A stretch of DNA of 64,000 nucleotides from Hippasteria phrygiana (taxonomy: Eukaryota; Echinodermata; Asteroidea; Valvatida; Goniasteridae): assembly GCA_037893225.1 (NCBI GenBank), contig JAZGUH010000027.1, positions 1,426,001-1,490,000 of the forward strand, given 5' to 3'. The notes beneath the pieces are model-generated. The model was not told where the DNA came from and did not search any database. It saw only the letters and a program-made list of their open reading frames with translations. The position numbers were made by a program, and so were the translations under genes. Positions 43,941 to 57,239 of this stretch are shown here, piece by piece. Positions within the stretch are counted from its first letter, which is position 1. The number at the start of each line of letters is the position of its first letter.

Positions 43941-46283
43941 GTTAATTTGATCTCTTGCCCACACGCTGCACGCTATTGCCAAACCTGCGTACCGTGTTGC
44001 TAGGCGTAGATATAATCGCAGACAATGTCTGTAAGGAGTCCCTGACGGCAGCCTCGATTATGAAAGCTCTTACGACTATCTGCGTCGACTCGCAAGGGTA
44101 TAGTTCCATTCAAATATACGTACTGTCGTGCGTTGAACGATGTCTTTCACCGCTTGTCTGCCACGAATGTGGCCCACTTTATAATTTTTCTCAGAAAATA
44201 GCTTTTCATAAATTTAAATCTTAAAGTATCAATTCAGCTTTCAGAAAAGTGATAAGCTGTACTTAAAAAACACGTCAGTGCACTGAGATATGTTTGACGG
44301 TTTGGACGACATTTTGTTTTCATTATCGGTCGCATGACGTATGACGTCACAAACTGTCTCTGCCCGGCAACATAATGTGCGACTTCGACATATTATTCTG
44401 TGCTCACATGCTGCTAGCACGCTATAAAATACTAAACCCCAAATCCATTTATTTCTGAAAATTACAGCAAAAGCAATTGGTGTATACTACCTTTAAGATG
44501 GTATAGTGGTACCATCTGTATGAGCAGTAAGCTCTCAGATTCAAAGTAATCATTTTAATTTTTGACCATTAAGAAAGCTATATCATACCTTTAATGGAAC
44601 GTATCCTTACAGTGCACGTAGCTAACTTCTGAAAACAAAAACTGATCCGCAAATACCAATAAGGACAACGTGATCACGTGAACTTGAATTAAGGGTTTTT
44701 AGAAAATCAAAAGTGTTGCAGAAGAATTAGAGGCTTTTGTCCCCGTATTTTCTTGTCTAAAGCCACATCAGCGCGGTACTTTAATATCAAACACACTGAA
44801 GACCCCTCCACTCAAACGTCGAATTTCTGCAGTGTTAATTAAATTGAATTGCTTGTAAATAGTAGAGCAGTAGAAATGTGGCAGTTGATTCAAACGGTGA
44901 ATTTGTGTGGTACGCTATTCACTTATTCAAGATAGTCGAGAAGTGGGAAATGGTCATGATTGTGATGCTCAAAAGCATTCATTTAGCAAAAAAGGAGCGT
45001 TGTTTTTTCTGGAACGGGGATCGGGCCACACGTGGCAGATGTTCGACGTTTGAAGTAGAAAGATCAGCAAATCCAGCCCAACCTTCGGCAGAAAGCCCGG
45101 CCCGGCAGTTGCTTCAAACCTCGCATTTCTGTCGCGTCTTTTTCAATGTTGGATACCGTTTATTTTAATTACATGCGGTAGAAACTCGAGGTTAACGCTG
45201 AGACGACACTGAATTGCTTTGCAGAGGATGACCCGATAGTTACATTGGTTGAGTGTTATACCTCTTCCCAGATATTAATTGCAGCATACCAACATTCCTC
45301 TATCTATTCCCAATAAATAACATCAGCTTGATGTGTTTCCACAAGGTCAAGATAAACTCATCGTTCCAGCAAGCAAACGCCGTCCTTTTGCTATTATTTT
45401 TCTTTGAATCGAATCCAATATGCAACAGCGTCCGGTCGAATTCGTTTAATAAACCAGCCGTGAGTGTATGTGCGAGCGCTTCGTGGAAAACTGTAAAAGC
45501 AAGAAATTTAGTTTGCAACCAAACTGATTGATGCAGCTAAATATACACGTACACAGTCACGAGGTGTGTCTTGTCGGTCACATGCACTGCTAGCTGTGGG
45601 GATGTCAAATCGTGAATACCGGTAAACGTTTGACGAATTTTGTAGATAAAATGGTGGCTATTGTTTTCATCTATTGACTTCTTTGAATCATTTAGTTTAG
45701 AGGCATAAGCCAATCAACGTTTCGCACCTTTGTTATAGGTTGCGCAAGCGCTATTCTTGAAACAAGTTTGTTCAGAGAAAAGCCCATGATCGTATACATT
45801 TGTAATTCATTAAAACCATCTTTCAAGCTTGAGGAGATAGACGCGCATGCGCTTTCACCAATAAGCCAGTTCGGTATTTCAACTGCGCATGTGCACCATA
45901 TTAAAGTTATCCCGAGTGACCCTTGACCTAACGCTCGCGTGTGACGCGAAGGTGGTCGCACAACGCGCACATTTCTAATTCAATCAGAATGGGCGTCGCG
46001 TAACATCGCGTGACATTACGTCAGCAATTTTATCCCGAATAACCTTTGACCTTTGAGATACCGAACTGGATTATTCAAAACACCTAGGAGTGGAAATGGG
46101 CACAAGGGTTACAAGGCAACAAAGGCAAATTCAAGGTTAAATTGCTCAAAATAAACACAAATCACAAACATCGAAAACCCTTATCAAACAAATTTCTTAA
46201 TGTAAAAATAGAAATAATTTAAAATTAAAAACTGAATTAGTGTGTGGAAACAACCCGACGAAAACATTGATACCATATTCAGT
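43941..46283. other. Gene-free stretch between GPCR and SLC16 gene
   Basis: No coding-like ORF except a weak 96-codon frame at 44878-45168 with no family resemblance. It contains a repeat piece at about 44405-44495 (reverse match to 17470-17560) and the MITE at 45860-46075. Confidence 0.55.
45860..46075. repeat. MITE, second copy of the AATAAGCCAGTTCGGTAT family
   Basis: Same orientation and ends as 35951-36166. The right end reads CCGAACTGGATTATT, with one change from the left-end mirror. Confidence 0.85.
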
Positions 46284-49200
46284 CTACTTCGCTACGTTGG
46301 ATCGGTTAAAAATTGAGGAGATTTGCATCCACTTGTAAACGATGAGGAACAGGACGCCAGACAGTGTCCAGAGGCCCAAGCAAGTATAGTGCGTCGTCTG
46401 GTACGTGCCCGTGATGTCATAGCTCAGACCTGTGGAGGAAAGATAACCAGATAGCCATGGGCGTCGGCAGGATTTTTTTCTAGAGTAGGGCAAAGCACTC
46501 ACCAGAAAGCAGCAAAGGGAGAAATCACCGGCCGTGGAAAAATAGAAAGGGGAGGTGGGGTGCTGGACATCACTCGACGCTTTGTTCAAGACCGCGATAC
46601 CTATATAGGCCATAGCCGCATTTTAGGCCCCTTTCAGCATGTTTCGAGTGTTTTTAAATATACATTCAACTGAGTACGACATTGACTTCGCACCTCGTCT
46701 TCTTTTTTTTTCTTCTTTTTTTCTCCCCTTTTGAAAAATTTCCAGGGGGAGTGGAGTTCCCCCTTGCCCCCCCCCCCCCGCGATGCCCATGCATACAGCA
46801 AAGAACAGAACCACACAATTTAAAGATACATTGTAATTATGTTAAAGTATACCTGCACGTCAGAGGCGACGGATTAGTCATCGTAAAATTAATATGGTCT
46901 TGTGCATTATTAGCCATCTAGCCGTAGGTGACAACCAGCGTGCAAGTCTCGCGACTATCGCAAGTTGAAGTCAAATTTGTCACTATTTTTGTAATCAATA
47001 CCCGGAATAGCTTCTATACAATGTGCCCATTCTCAGCAAACCGCGTTAGATTTTGATGCTCAACTTGCAAGATCTATTACGGTACTGAATGAGCACCTTA
47101 GAACTTTAGTCTATACTAATTATAAGGGGAAGATCAAGATTTATCCACACCCTCCCCCCCCCCCTCCCCCGAAAAAAATTTAAATAAAAATATATATGAC
47201 TCCGAACATTACGTCACCCATAATATAGTTTGAGCTTGATTGGGGTCCAAAACATTGATGCCCTGCTGCTTTAAATATTTATTTTGATTATCTATTTATA
47301 TAAAAGTTAAATCAGAGGAGCCGAATTGGGCTACAAATTAAAAAGGGTTCGTCCTCAAATTGCTATATGGTTGAAAAGATCATTAAAAGTGAAATATATG
47401 TATAATAATGTTACACGGCCATCTCTTAAAAATGCGTCGTTTGTTTGTCAAAGACTTTCGGGAACGAAAGATCGGTTCGGAAAAGTCGGAGCGTTGGAAA
47501 ACCGGTCATTAAGAGAACCTTCTCGTTGATGATTTTCGAACAAGCGGTGTATTTTCAAAGGATGGTCGTGTACATGGGCGTCGCGGGGGGGGGGGGGGGG
47601 GGGGCGCAAGTGTAAAATAAAAAATAAATAAAAAAGAAGACGAGGTGTCATATTATTGTTAATTTAATGCACATTTATCAACATGGGCGTCCGGGGTGGG
47701 TTAATGTCCCCCCCCCCCCCCCCAGCCACCCTCGAAAAAAATGCTTTTGGGATTTTAACCCCTCGACGCCTAAGGTCGTGTACATTATCATTATTGTACT
47801 TTTTAATGATCTCTCCAACCAATTAGATTGGTTTGTTTTGGGGTTTCACTCCTAGGCAATGTGTTCCTTCACTGTGACATACCTGCTACGGACGAGGCTA
47901 GAAGTCCACCAATGCCAAACGCGATCTGCAGTGACGTCAGAGTCTCCACATTTCTATTGGCGCCAAATAGCTCCACTATACAAGCATAACCCAAGCTAAA
48001 CACCGTGCCTCGCACGAAACCAGCAACTGTAATATAGAAACATTCCGGGATACCGCAGTTTCATTTTTAAAATAATCATACCGTATTTTGCATTTACTGT
48101 TTATATGATAACCAACATCCTACGTCTGCTGACAAGGTATTTTCATAACCAAACTTTTCTCAAAAATTTACTTTGTGATGAGTCAATATTTTGTGATATC
48201 GATACGGCCTTTTCCCTCCTCAGCGAACAGCCTACCAACGGCGTTATAGGCCTAAGGATAACTGAAGTAAATCTCGCAAGCAGTATTGTCAAAGTGAGGT
48301 GAAGTTAAAAAACATATTTAGCGTTATGTTGTTTTCAAAAAAGTCCCCAACTCCACTCAAAACAAAAAAACAAATAGATTGGGAACACTTACTTTCCCCC
48401 TTTGCATTTGTATGGCATTTTAGAGCTTCTGCTGTTAAAAGAAAGCGGCCGGGGACGCGAAGTTATTAATTTTACCTAAACTCTGATAATTTTAAACCAT
48501 ACTTTGCATCTTTTAAAGTTTGATGCGAAGACCAACTCACCTAGCAAATACATGACGCAAGCGCAACGTTCCTGGAAAGTTGTTATTTGGTCACGTTTGA
48601 CACAGACGGTTTTTGTTTACGTTGTTAAAACGTCCCAGTAGTGTTCATGCGTGTTGCTTGTACAAACGACGGTCTTTGAGCTCTTGGCCAATAAAAAGCT
48701 CCGCCCCTCTCCGACTATCCGCGTCATTCCACAATGAGCCAGGTCTGCAATTGTTCGATTTCTATCACCCGTGGATTTACAACGTAAAAGGCCAACACTG
48801 TACTTCTCCGAGTTCTCCGCGGCTGGGGGCTAGGACTCTTTATGGCGTTGGTGGCGCAATTTCTGCTGGCCATACACGTTTTCCAATCTATATAGCAGCT
48901 ACAAATCCATTACGGATATCACGGGGTATTTCCCAGTCATTATTTTCAACCACCTCTTTTTGATATTGTATTTTGCGTTCTAATAACGTCTGGATCTAAC
49001 TTTGTGTCATAACGTCCTGGAAACTTTTGTGACGTTATCATAACATTGCCAGACACTTGTTGTACACATTTGATGATAATCTTTTTGATACCCTAATCTA
49101 CCCTAGGTGAGGTTACATAAAGGTACGGTTTGACAGCGTCTTGATGTCGTTTCACAATGTTGTAAGGACGTCATTTTGCAACGTCGTTAGACAGTATTTT

Positions 49201-52200
49201 CACAACATTGTTTGATAACGGTTTCATGACACGGAGTAATGAGTACGGAGTAATGACGTTTGCCAGGTGTGGACAAAATGTGCTTTGTACGTAGATACTT
49301 ATTTTAAGGAATAATTTCTAATTCGAATAAAGGACCTAAAGGAACCATTGTTGTTTCTTTGTTGTTTCTAACTTTCAGGTAATTAAATGCATGGCATGAT
49401 GCCAGATCTGGCTGCATGAATTCAAGGAGGTAAACACGGCGTGACGTCATTACTTTGCGTCGCCACAACGGTAAAATGTAAACGTCGCCAAGACGTACAA
49501 ACGCATAACGTCACGACGATTGGTTGTGGTTATCTGGGGAGCTACACTGGTTGGCAATATGGATGAAACAACACTTAGATATTAGCTCAGTGAATAATAT
49601 AATTGTGAAAAGGCAAACGTGGGATTAACAAGTTCTATTTCGTGGACAAGTGGTAACTAAAATCTTGTACTTAATTAAGCCACTTGAGATGATAATAATG
49701 AGGACATTTTTATGCTCGTTTGGATCATTTCAAGTGCTTGACGTACAATATTTTATACCTGCGCAAAATGTGGGATAGTTCTTCAGATTGTTTTACAAAG
49801 CGGAATCCAATTTTAATAAAGATTGGAAAACACCTACTGACGCAGTAGACGACAAAAATCCACATGGATGTTCCCCGCGTCAGCAGAAAGGCGCTACTAG
49901 CACCGCACCCACACGCTATCACGAACAGAACGATCTTCTCCGGTAGGTGGTTACTGGTGATGGACAGAAGCAGGCGAAACGCCACGTCCGCTAAACTAAA
50001 CAAAGTAATCAACCAGGCCGCGGTGGGTTCGGCAATACCGCCGGTAGTCATACAGCTCACCTACAGGTGGACGAATTCAAACATGGAACTCATATGTTGG
50101 GTTTATGGGGTACTTTCATTGTGCTTCCATCTTTAGAATTTCACCTGTGGGGCACTGTTGTACCAGTGTTGTAGTCAAGACCTCCACAAGACTATACAAG
50201 ACCCTGCAAGACCAGCGCAAGACCAGCACAAAACCAGCAGTCTTAATCCAAGTCTTAAGCTATTCAAATGATCTGTAACAAAAGCATTCCTTTCTCATGG
50301 TTTATGCCTGTTACTTGTGCCTGTTACAAGCTGGTCTTGTGAATGGTCTTGCGCATGGTCTTGTGCCTGGTCTTGAAATGGTCTCGACTACAACACTGTG
50401 TTATATACAAAAATCTACTTGTGCGGTACCCTTGTTCCATTGTGTGAGTATACCCCACAAGGCTCTCCTTTCATGGACATACGCACGGCATTGCGGTTAA
50501 AACCTGCTAAATCAGCTACCTTTATAACGCGGTCACCTCCATAATGTGGCCACCATGTAATGGGTAGGGGGAGTGGGGGAGTGGGGGAAGGAAATATGGG
50601 GGGGGGGGGGGGGCGGGGGCATTCAAAATAATATTCGATTTCCAAAAGCTAAGGGACAAGTAGTGAAATATCAGGCGTAAATAAAACGTCCTCTATCGTG
50701 ACAGGATAAGGCCGGGAATCCATGTTTCCGTATTTCGTTATGCGTAAAAATGAAATTACACCGAAAGCAATGGATCACGCAAAACGGATAACGCAATACG
50801 CATTGCGGATGATCCGTTGCTTTCCGCGTAATTTCATGTTTACGCATAACGCAATACGGACACAAGGATTCCCGGCCTAATAACACGTTTTTCAACAGAC
50901 TGGAAACGGACATGTGTGGAGTGCCAACGAATGGGTCAACGTAGATTTTGTGTGAAGTTCAAATACACAAAATTAACCGGAAAACGTGGACACTTGTCCA
51001 TCGTGACCACTTTTTGGCCTCCCAAACCCCAGGTGATGGTCAGAAATACCTATTGCACCTGAGGCACCGAGTAAGTAGTGCTTGAGGTAACAAAACTTAC
51101 TAAAACGTCGATGACATTCTGTACATGCGTATACTGGGCATCAGTCTGATGACAGGTTAATTTCATGGAGCTGCCGGGGACATGATTTTCTGCTAACGGC
51201 ACCTCCGTCTTTTTACCGTAAGCAGTAAGCAAAGTGAAACTTCAAAAGCAAAATTTGCTCAAAATTATGACGCGACTGGAGGAATATCCATGAAGGTGAG
51301 TGTGTCTAAATTGCTAAGTACGACTTGGTCTCGAAATAGCACTATTCCTGCTGTAGTTTACACATGCACAACCTTTTCGCTACCTGTAAGTAACGCCATG
51401 AAATTGACCTCTGATTTAACTGTTGCATCATGGGCATGGGGTATATTATGTGATCGATATCCTAGTAATGTTAGTTACCTCGTACACTGAGTGGTGATGT
51501 TTTCGGGATAATCGGCTTTCTGTTTAGTCAAAAGGTGCATGAGATGCAATCACTTTTTACTATGTACTCCGTTATTATTTTACCCTCAACCCTCATCCCT
51601 TCCGTCTTCTCACCAGGTTTATCCCATTAAAAAAGATGGAAATCGACACTGCTACGATGCCAATGAAGAAGCATGCGTGTCTGGGGTCCTTCGCCAATCG
51701 CACGTACTTGTACCACGCCCTGTCAGCTTGTACCACCCTGCGTCCCTTAGCCACACTCCCGTCAAGACCGCAGGCCTTATGTGCCAAGATTGCCGTGTTA
51801 TTTACAGGCGCCTTTGAAATAGTGCCTTCAGTGGGCACTGGGAGAATATTTGATTCTCTCTGCCTAGTTTTTTTGTTTTCTCCGGTGGGCTCCAAATCGG
51901 TCGATTCATTTCCTGGCTGGTCTAAACATTGTTTGTCACTAGCTGAATGTTCTTTCTCTCTTTTGCAAAGTTCTCTGCAGCGCTCTTCTGCAGAGGCAGT
52001 GCCGACGTCGGTCATTTTCAATTTATCAATTTCTGCCATAGCTTCTTCGTCGCAGAGCTTAATGGGCTGGGACTTTGGGGGCTTGAAGACCACCGCGAGA
52101 GGCATGCAGGTCAGCAAAAGCACGGCTGCCTGAATCTGTAGAGTCCGGCGCCATCCGATCAGCGAGACGACCAACTGGAAAAGCGGGCTGAACAGTAAGG

Positions 52201-55200
52201 TGCCTAAATCGTATGAGAGGGAAATGTTACGGGTACATCATTTAAAGCATTCGACAAACTAGAAGTGTGATTCTAAGAACCAACTGAATTGCTGGACAAA
52301 CGGAACCAAATTGATTCGTCAAACAATCCACAAGGACCCAAAATTAAATAGTCAAACAATCCACAAGCGCCCACCCGAACAAAGATACTGACAATTTGGG
52401 AGAACGCCAACATGTGGCAACATAGCTCAGTTGGTAGAGCGCCGGTACGGTATTCCGGAGGTCACAGGTTCGAATCCCACTCCTGCCAGTTTCTTTGTTC
52501 ACTTTGAAAATGGAACAAAATTAAGTTTGAAATGGATGTTTGCTAAAAGCATTTGACGTCTATTCCGTGCACAATAGAAACAAATACGTTACCTCGGATA
52601 AGGGCGTTTAAGTAAATATTACCTTTAAACATGCGAAGGACACTCTCTGGTAATGACATTCTTTAGGGAATATTCGATTTTAAGACCCATGAAATTTGGA
52701 TTCCCTGTTTCCAAATTTTGGATAATACACTAGTAGGTGACATCGTAATATTAAACTTGGTACCATAAATGAAATAGAAATAACAGGTGTTCCTTTTTCT
52801 CGTCAGGCAAGTAAAATCTTGGCAACCAGATTTGCAAAGTCGCTGCCCACAGGAAAGGTGCTTTAAAAAATATATTTTTAGGCTTTACTTGCCTGCTACA
52901 TAGCCACTGCTGGCAAATGCTGTGGGTCTTGTGCATGTCCGTCCCGGGAAATACAGAGTCATCATATTTAATGAGGGGTTACTGAGGAAGTTGAGTCCAG
53001 TGGCAAAGATTACTCCAAATGTCAGGTAATTCTGAAGGAAAAGGAAATATTTATATTATGAGGGTGCACGGTTGTGAATAGCCCCAAAAGTTCATGCGCC
53101 GACCTGCATGTTCACATTTTTCCTGCCCTGAGTATTTTGAGGCACATATGCCGTTGAGGGATTGTAAAGATATAGTGTACCGCCTTAATTGTGGACAAAT
53201 TGACCACGAGAAAGGGCCCTCTTTGGTCATAAAGTGAAAGGAATTTGTTTTTATTTTTTTGCGAAATAAGGAGTCTTGGCTGGATTATGCACTACTCTTA
53301 GGGTGGTCTTCTTTGGAGAGGAAATATCAGCCAAACGTTATCAGTTACCCCCTAATAGAAAAGAAACTCAACGGTGAAGGGTCAAGTTTTATTTTCTTGC
53401 TAAACTGCCATCTTAACTTTTCAAACTTTTTGCAATATTTGTAGTTTCCCAGTTCCGCCCAATCAGAAAACAAAATAACTACATCTTACATCAAGTTAAT
53501 TATTTGAATGCAGTGGATTTGTTTGCGATTTGTTTTACTTATAGTAATTGTGTTTTGCTTCCGGGAGGTTTTTTAAATAAATAATCCGACCGCAAGGTGA
53601 AGGTACAAACATGAACAAGGATGAACTAAACATACAGACGTTTCCGACGTCTGTAGTCATGATCTAATATATAAAACAGTTTGAGATCACCCATATCCCC
53701 TGCATCACTTACTTGCCAAAGCTCCTGCGTGAAGCTGGTTGCTAAGAGACCGACACTGCTGAGGAACACGCCCAAGAAGATAATCTTCCGGTGGGTAAAC
53801 CTCTCGTATAATGGGCTGGACACAAACGACATCAGGTTAAGAAAACCGTTACCTAAGGACCCTATCCAGCCTGTTGATCAGAAAATTGTTTCAAATTTTG
53901 TTTATGAAACACAAATCCAATCCACAACACACTGTGATCGAGAATAGGGTTCGAACCCCCCCCCCCCCCCCCCCGCTCGTTGACGGGTTCCGCTCAGAAA
54001 TAAAAAAAAAAAACCACGGAAAAATCGCTCAGTCATTATAACTCAGGCTAGCCTACTACACATTTTGCCTTAAAAGTACAGGTATCACTGAATGTTCCAC
54101 TTTGATAATTATGCAACTTGTACGACGCTTAAGCATTTTGTGTACGCGTAGTACGTAATTAGGCATGTGTCCACAACTTGCGCATATGCCAAAAGTTCCA
54201 CTTTGGGGTTTGGAGAACCGCCCCCCCCCCCCCCCCCCCCCCCCCCCCAAGTCTCGGGGCAGGCAACGGGCCTGATATTCAACACGCTGTTACGTCACCT
54301 GTAACTTTTCATCCTTCTAGCCAGAGAGAAACAATTAATGACAAGTTGGCATGGATGCATGTGTTCACCCAGAATCATCGCCAGTCAACAATCACTCAAT
54401 CCTACACAAACTTGGAGACCGAAGGATTTTTTAACTGGTTTTGCGTAGCCTAAATAACTCATGCTCAATAACCCGTCACCCGTGCGAGAGTGCGTACACA
54501 CCCCCCCTCCCCTTCCCCCTAAACAACCAGTTTCTCAATAGGTCCACTTTTTAATTTGTCTTTTTGGACAAGCCGCCTTCTGCTGTATGTTGATTTGCGC
54601 GTCTGGACGCATTCGTGAAGGCGATTTAAAAGTGCCGCCACTGAAAAAATGGTCCCTAACCACCCTACATATCCCCTTTCCGGCTATTTCTTCCGGTCAA
54701 GAAACAGGAAAACTTTTCACGAAAGTTATGAAATATTGTTTGAAAATACGTACCTCCCCATGACAAAAACGTCCTGTGTGTGTGTCTGAAAATAACCTCA
54801 ACGTGGAAAAAAACCACGCATGCACTCGATCCTAGCAAACTTAAAAATGTAAACAAAACCGGGAACATTAATTAACGTTTTAAACTAACTGATTGGACTC
54901 TAATTATTAATACAGTACTTAGATAAAGATTTCATCAAGCCATTTCATAAAGTGATCAATCCGCAAACTCGTTAATAAATATGAATTTTTTTTACGTTAA
55001 TTAATGAATTTAACAATTTTACAAAATTGATAGCTAAAATTAGCTAACCATTACTGTTTCTTGAAGTATGATTTCCAGTTTTATAGAAACCAACTGCTTT
55101 ATAAAATAACGCGAGTAACCTTTTCTGCCGGACTGTAGTGTTTTCTCATTTGATTTCTACTATTTTTTTCAAGCAATTTCCCTACTTTTTGGCCATAATT

Positions 55201-56797
55201 TACTTTTGATTAGTAATTCATAAATGCCTCAGCGAGTTTCATTAGTCCCTATTGGTCGAGAGCCTGTCACGTGGGTGTGTTTAAACGGTTGTTTAAACAC
55301 GGCTGGAAGTTGTTTAAACACGGCGCGTCATACAGGCTGTTCTCAGCCGATACGCAACAGGGAGAGCGTAGTAGGTGCGCGCACAACTTAGATGTACTGA
55401 AATTCATAATGTAAGACAACGCTAATGCACGCGTATAAAACGCTGCATCTCGTGCGTGTGCGTACGCGCACGCGACAGACAGGCGCGGAGCGCCCTCACG
55501 CGCATGTGTTTTGTACTGAGCAAATAAGAGAAAAAGTAGGGTGAAAAAGCTTTGCATTTTGTCCTTTTTACGGGAGGTTTTTACATTTTTCGTAAGAAGG
55601 CATTTAGAATGGGGATAAAAATGTGATGACCCGGTCTTTACCAGTCAATAATAACCTCGAAGGGTCGTGATCGCTGTTAATGGACCTCGCCTTCGGCTCG
55701 GTCCATTAACAGCGGTCACGCCCCTCCGCGGTTATTATTGACGCGGTAAAGACCGGGTCATCACACTTTTATCCCCTTATTGATCTATGAGTGGTTTTAT
55801 GTTTCATATTAATTGTCGGCAACAGGTTTGAAAAAGATTTAACCTATATTTGAAGTAATGCCCTAGGATTCAACTCCGCCACATTGAACATTCAATTGTG
55901 AAACAGAAGATGATATCTGTCTACTTTCAGGAAACACCTAATTGAGTTCAAAGTCAATGTACATTGTGAATTAAATGCATTTCCGTACGAATGTTGTCAT
56001 CAATTTATAGTACCGGGTAATTTAGAAGGAAATGGGTATGTATCTCCCACGTTGAATAAACGTCGATCAATCAACGTTTTTAAAATAGATATTGACCATC
56101 CAGGGCCATAGCGAGCGTGGGGAACAAGCAAGCAAACAAGCAAATTCATCAATTCTAATAAATAAGAATATATCTCTACTTAAGCTGTGTAACAACAATT
56201 GATTATGCAATTCATTCCCATTAATGCAGCTCCCAGGGAGCGCATCGATATTACACAATACCTTAGGCCTACATGTCTTTTTGGGCTGTAAAGTTTGTAG
56301 CTTGTTTTTTCCCTCGAACCCCGACATTCATCTATACATATTTGTTCACTGGCGTTCTAGTATTCCCAAGTCCAAGAGTCCGTCCACGTCCACACCTGAA
56401 CTTTACAATGTAGCCTACACTGACGTGACTGCACAAAAGTAATTGGCAATAAAGTCAATGAAATTAAAGCCTCTATTTTATTATCCACATCCTCATCTTA
56501 AACCTTTTGTTGTTCAACATGTTCAACATGCACATTGTTTGGTGTTCCAACTTAATCAACAGGTGTTAATTAACGGAAATGTAATTTTCTCTGATAGAAA
56601 ACAAATTGATTCACGCGATTTCAAAAACTGACGTACGTACCTACGGCGACAGCAGAATCCTGAAAATCCCTCTCGTAGTGAACGTACAGAAACACAAAAA
56701 GGCCGAGAGAGCTGCAGCTGATCACGTACATGAGGAACGCTGAAACGGTCACAACCCAGCCCCAATGCCGGTGTAGGTACGGGCCACAACCTGTCAT
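46284..56797 (-). CDS. SLC16 / monocarboxylate-transporter-like MFS protein, 7 exons, 518 aa
   Basis: Exons in transcript order: 56641-56797, 53713-53870, 52893-53031, 51614-52203, 49838-50060, 47883-48026, 46284-46429. Phases agree throughout (1,0,1,0,1,1) and give 518 codons plus stop. The start has HWGWVVTVSAF, the SLC16 TM1 signature (DGGWGWVV-like, acidic residue absent). Then follow VGWIGSLGNG (TM2), YLTFGVIFATGLNFLSNPSL (TM4 region), SPLFQLVVSLIGWRRTL (TM5-6), a long charged cytosolic loop of about 110 residues, a second six-helix half, and GLSYDITGTYQTTHY (TM12 start). Proton-coupled or facilitated transport of small carboxylates or related solutes at the plasma membrane is the family role; the substrate is unknown. 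Intron 3 uses a GC donor. The TM7-8 join (INL|VSC) is short, so a small exon may have been missed. Confidence 0.85.
46457..46791. mobile_element. MITE in the last SLC16 intron, ATGGGCGTCG ends
   Basis: ATGGGCGTCGGCAGG at the left, CCGCGATGCCCAT at the right, with internal poly-C. The homologous intron of the paralogue at 63815-63860 runs directly across the position, giving an empty-site comparison. Similar ends occur at about 47573 and 47683. Confidence 0.75.
50169..50392. repeat. MITE with TGTAGTCGAGACC-type ends
   Basis: TGTAGTCAAGACC at the left, GGTCTCGACTACA at the right, with many internal CAAGACC/GGTCTTG half-repeats. Relatives at about 36698-36935 and 62591-62807 share CTATTCAAATGA and AGCATTCCTTT-like cores. 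Confidence 0.8.
50710..50877. repeat. PIF/Harbinger-type MITE, TAA duplication
   Basis: GGCCGGGAATCC...GGATTCCCGGCC with TAA on both sides. Inner arms repeat CGTTATGCGTAAA / TTTACGCATAACG, so nearly the whole 168 bp folds into a hairpin. Confidence 0.8.
52366..52511 (+). repeat. tRNA-derived SINE (family 1) in SLC16 intron 3
   Basis: AGCGCCCACCCGAAC head, A box TAGCTCAGTTGG, B box GGTTCGAATCC, CTTTGAAAATG end. Preceded by a fragment (GTCAAACAATCCACAA) also seen at other copies. Confidence 0.85.
55611..55776. repeat. Long fold-back element, about 75-bp arms
   Basis: GGGGATAAAAATGTGATGAC... mirrors ...GTCATCACACTTTTATCCCC, and the centre TTAATGGACCTCGCC/GGCTCGGTCCATTAA closes the hairpin with an almost non-existent loop. 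Located in SLC16 intron 1. Confidence 0.85.
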
Positions 56798-57093
56798 GAT
56801 GCTTTGGCAGAACTGGTTCGGGACCGGGGACGGTTACCTTCCTTGATAATGTTCAGGTTCCTGTTATACAGACAGCAAAGCCCCTCCACACGAACCTTTC
56901 CGTCCAATTCTGATGTGTGTTATTCAGATTATTCCATCCCTGGTGGTTTAGTACAGTCATTAAAGAAAACAAACAAAGTATTAGTTGCGCGAATACTAAG
57001 CGCAAGATCGATCAAGAAAAACTGGTCAACCAGTGGTCGAATTGTGACGTAACTTACACATGCGCAATAATTTTCAAGTGCGAACGACAGCTT

Positions 57094-57237
57094 GGGCCCG
57101 TTTGTTTCACACGAATCCGGATCTCAATCTGTGATCCCGCCGCTGGTTCGCTCCATCTACTCTAGGCGGATACTGGTGTGTGGACCAACGCACGGATCAC
57201 TGATCGCGATCCGGATTCGTGTGAAACAAACAGGCCC
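57094..57237. repeat. PIF/Harbinger-type MITE, GGGCCCGTTTGTTTCAC ends
   Basis: GGGCCCGTTTGTTTCACACG mirrors CGTGTGAAACAAACAGGCCC, and GAATCCGGATC/GATCCGGATTC extends the arms. No clear 3-bp duplication remains. Just upstream of the first SLC16 exon. Confidence 0.75.
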
Positions 57238-57239
57238 AT

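Noticed and set aside
48613..48963. 116-codon open frame in an SLC16 intron
   Set aside because: No ATG with good context, no domain, and composition like the surrounding intron.
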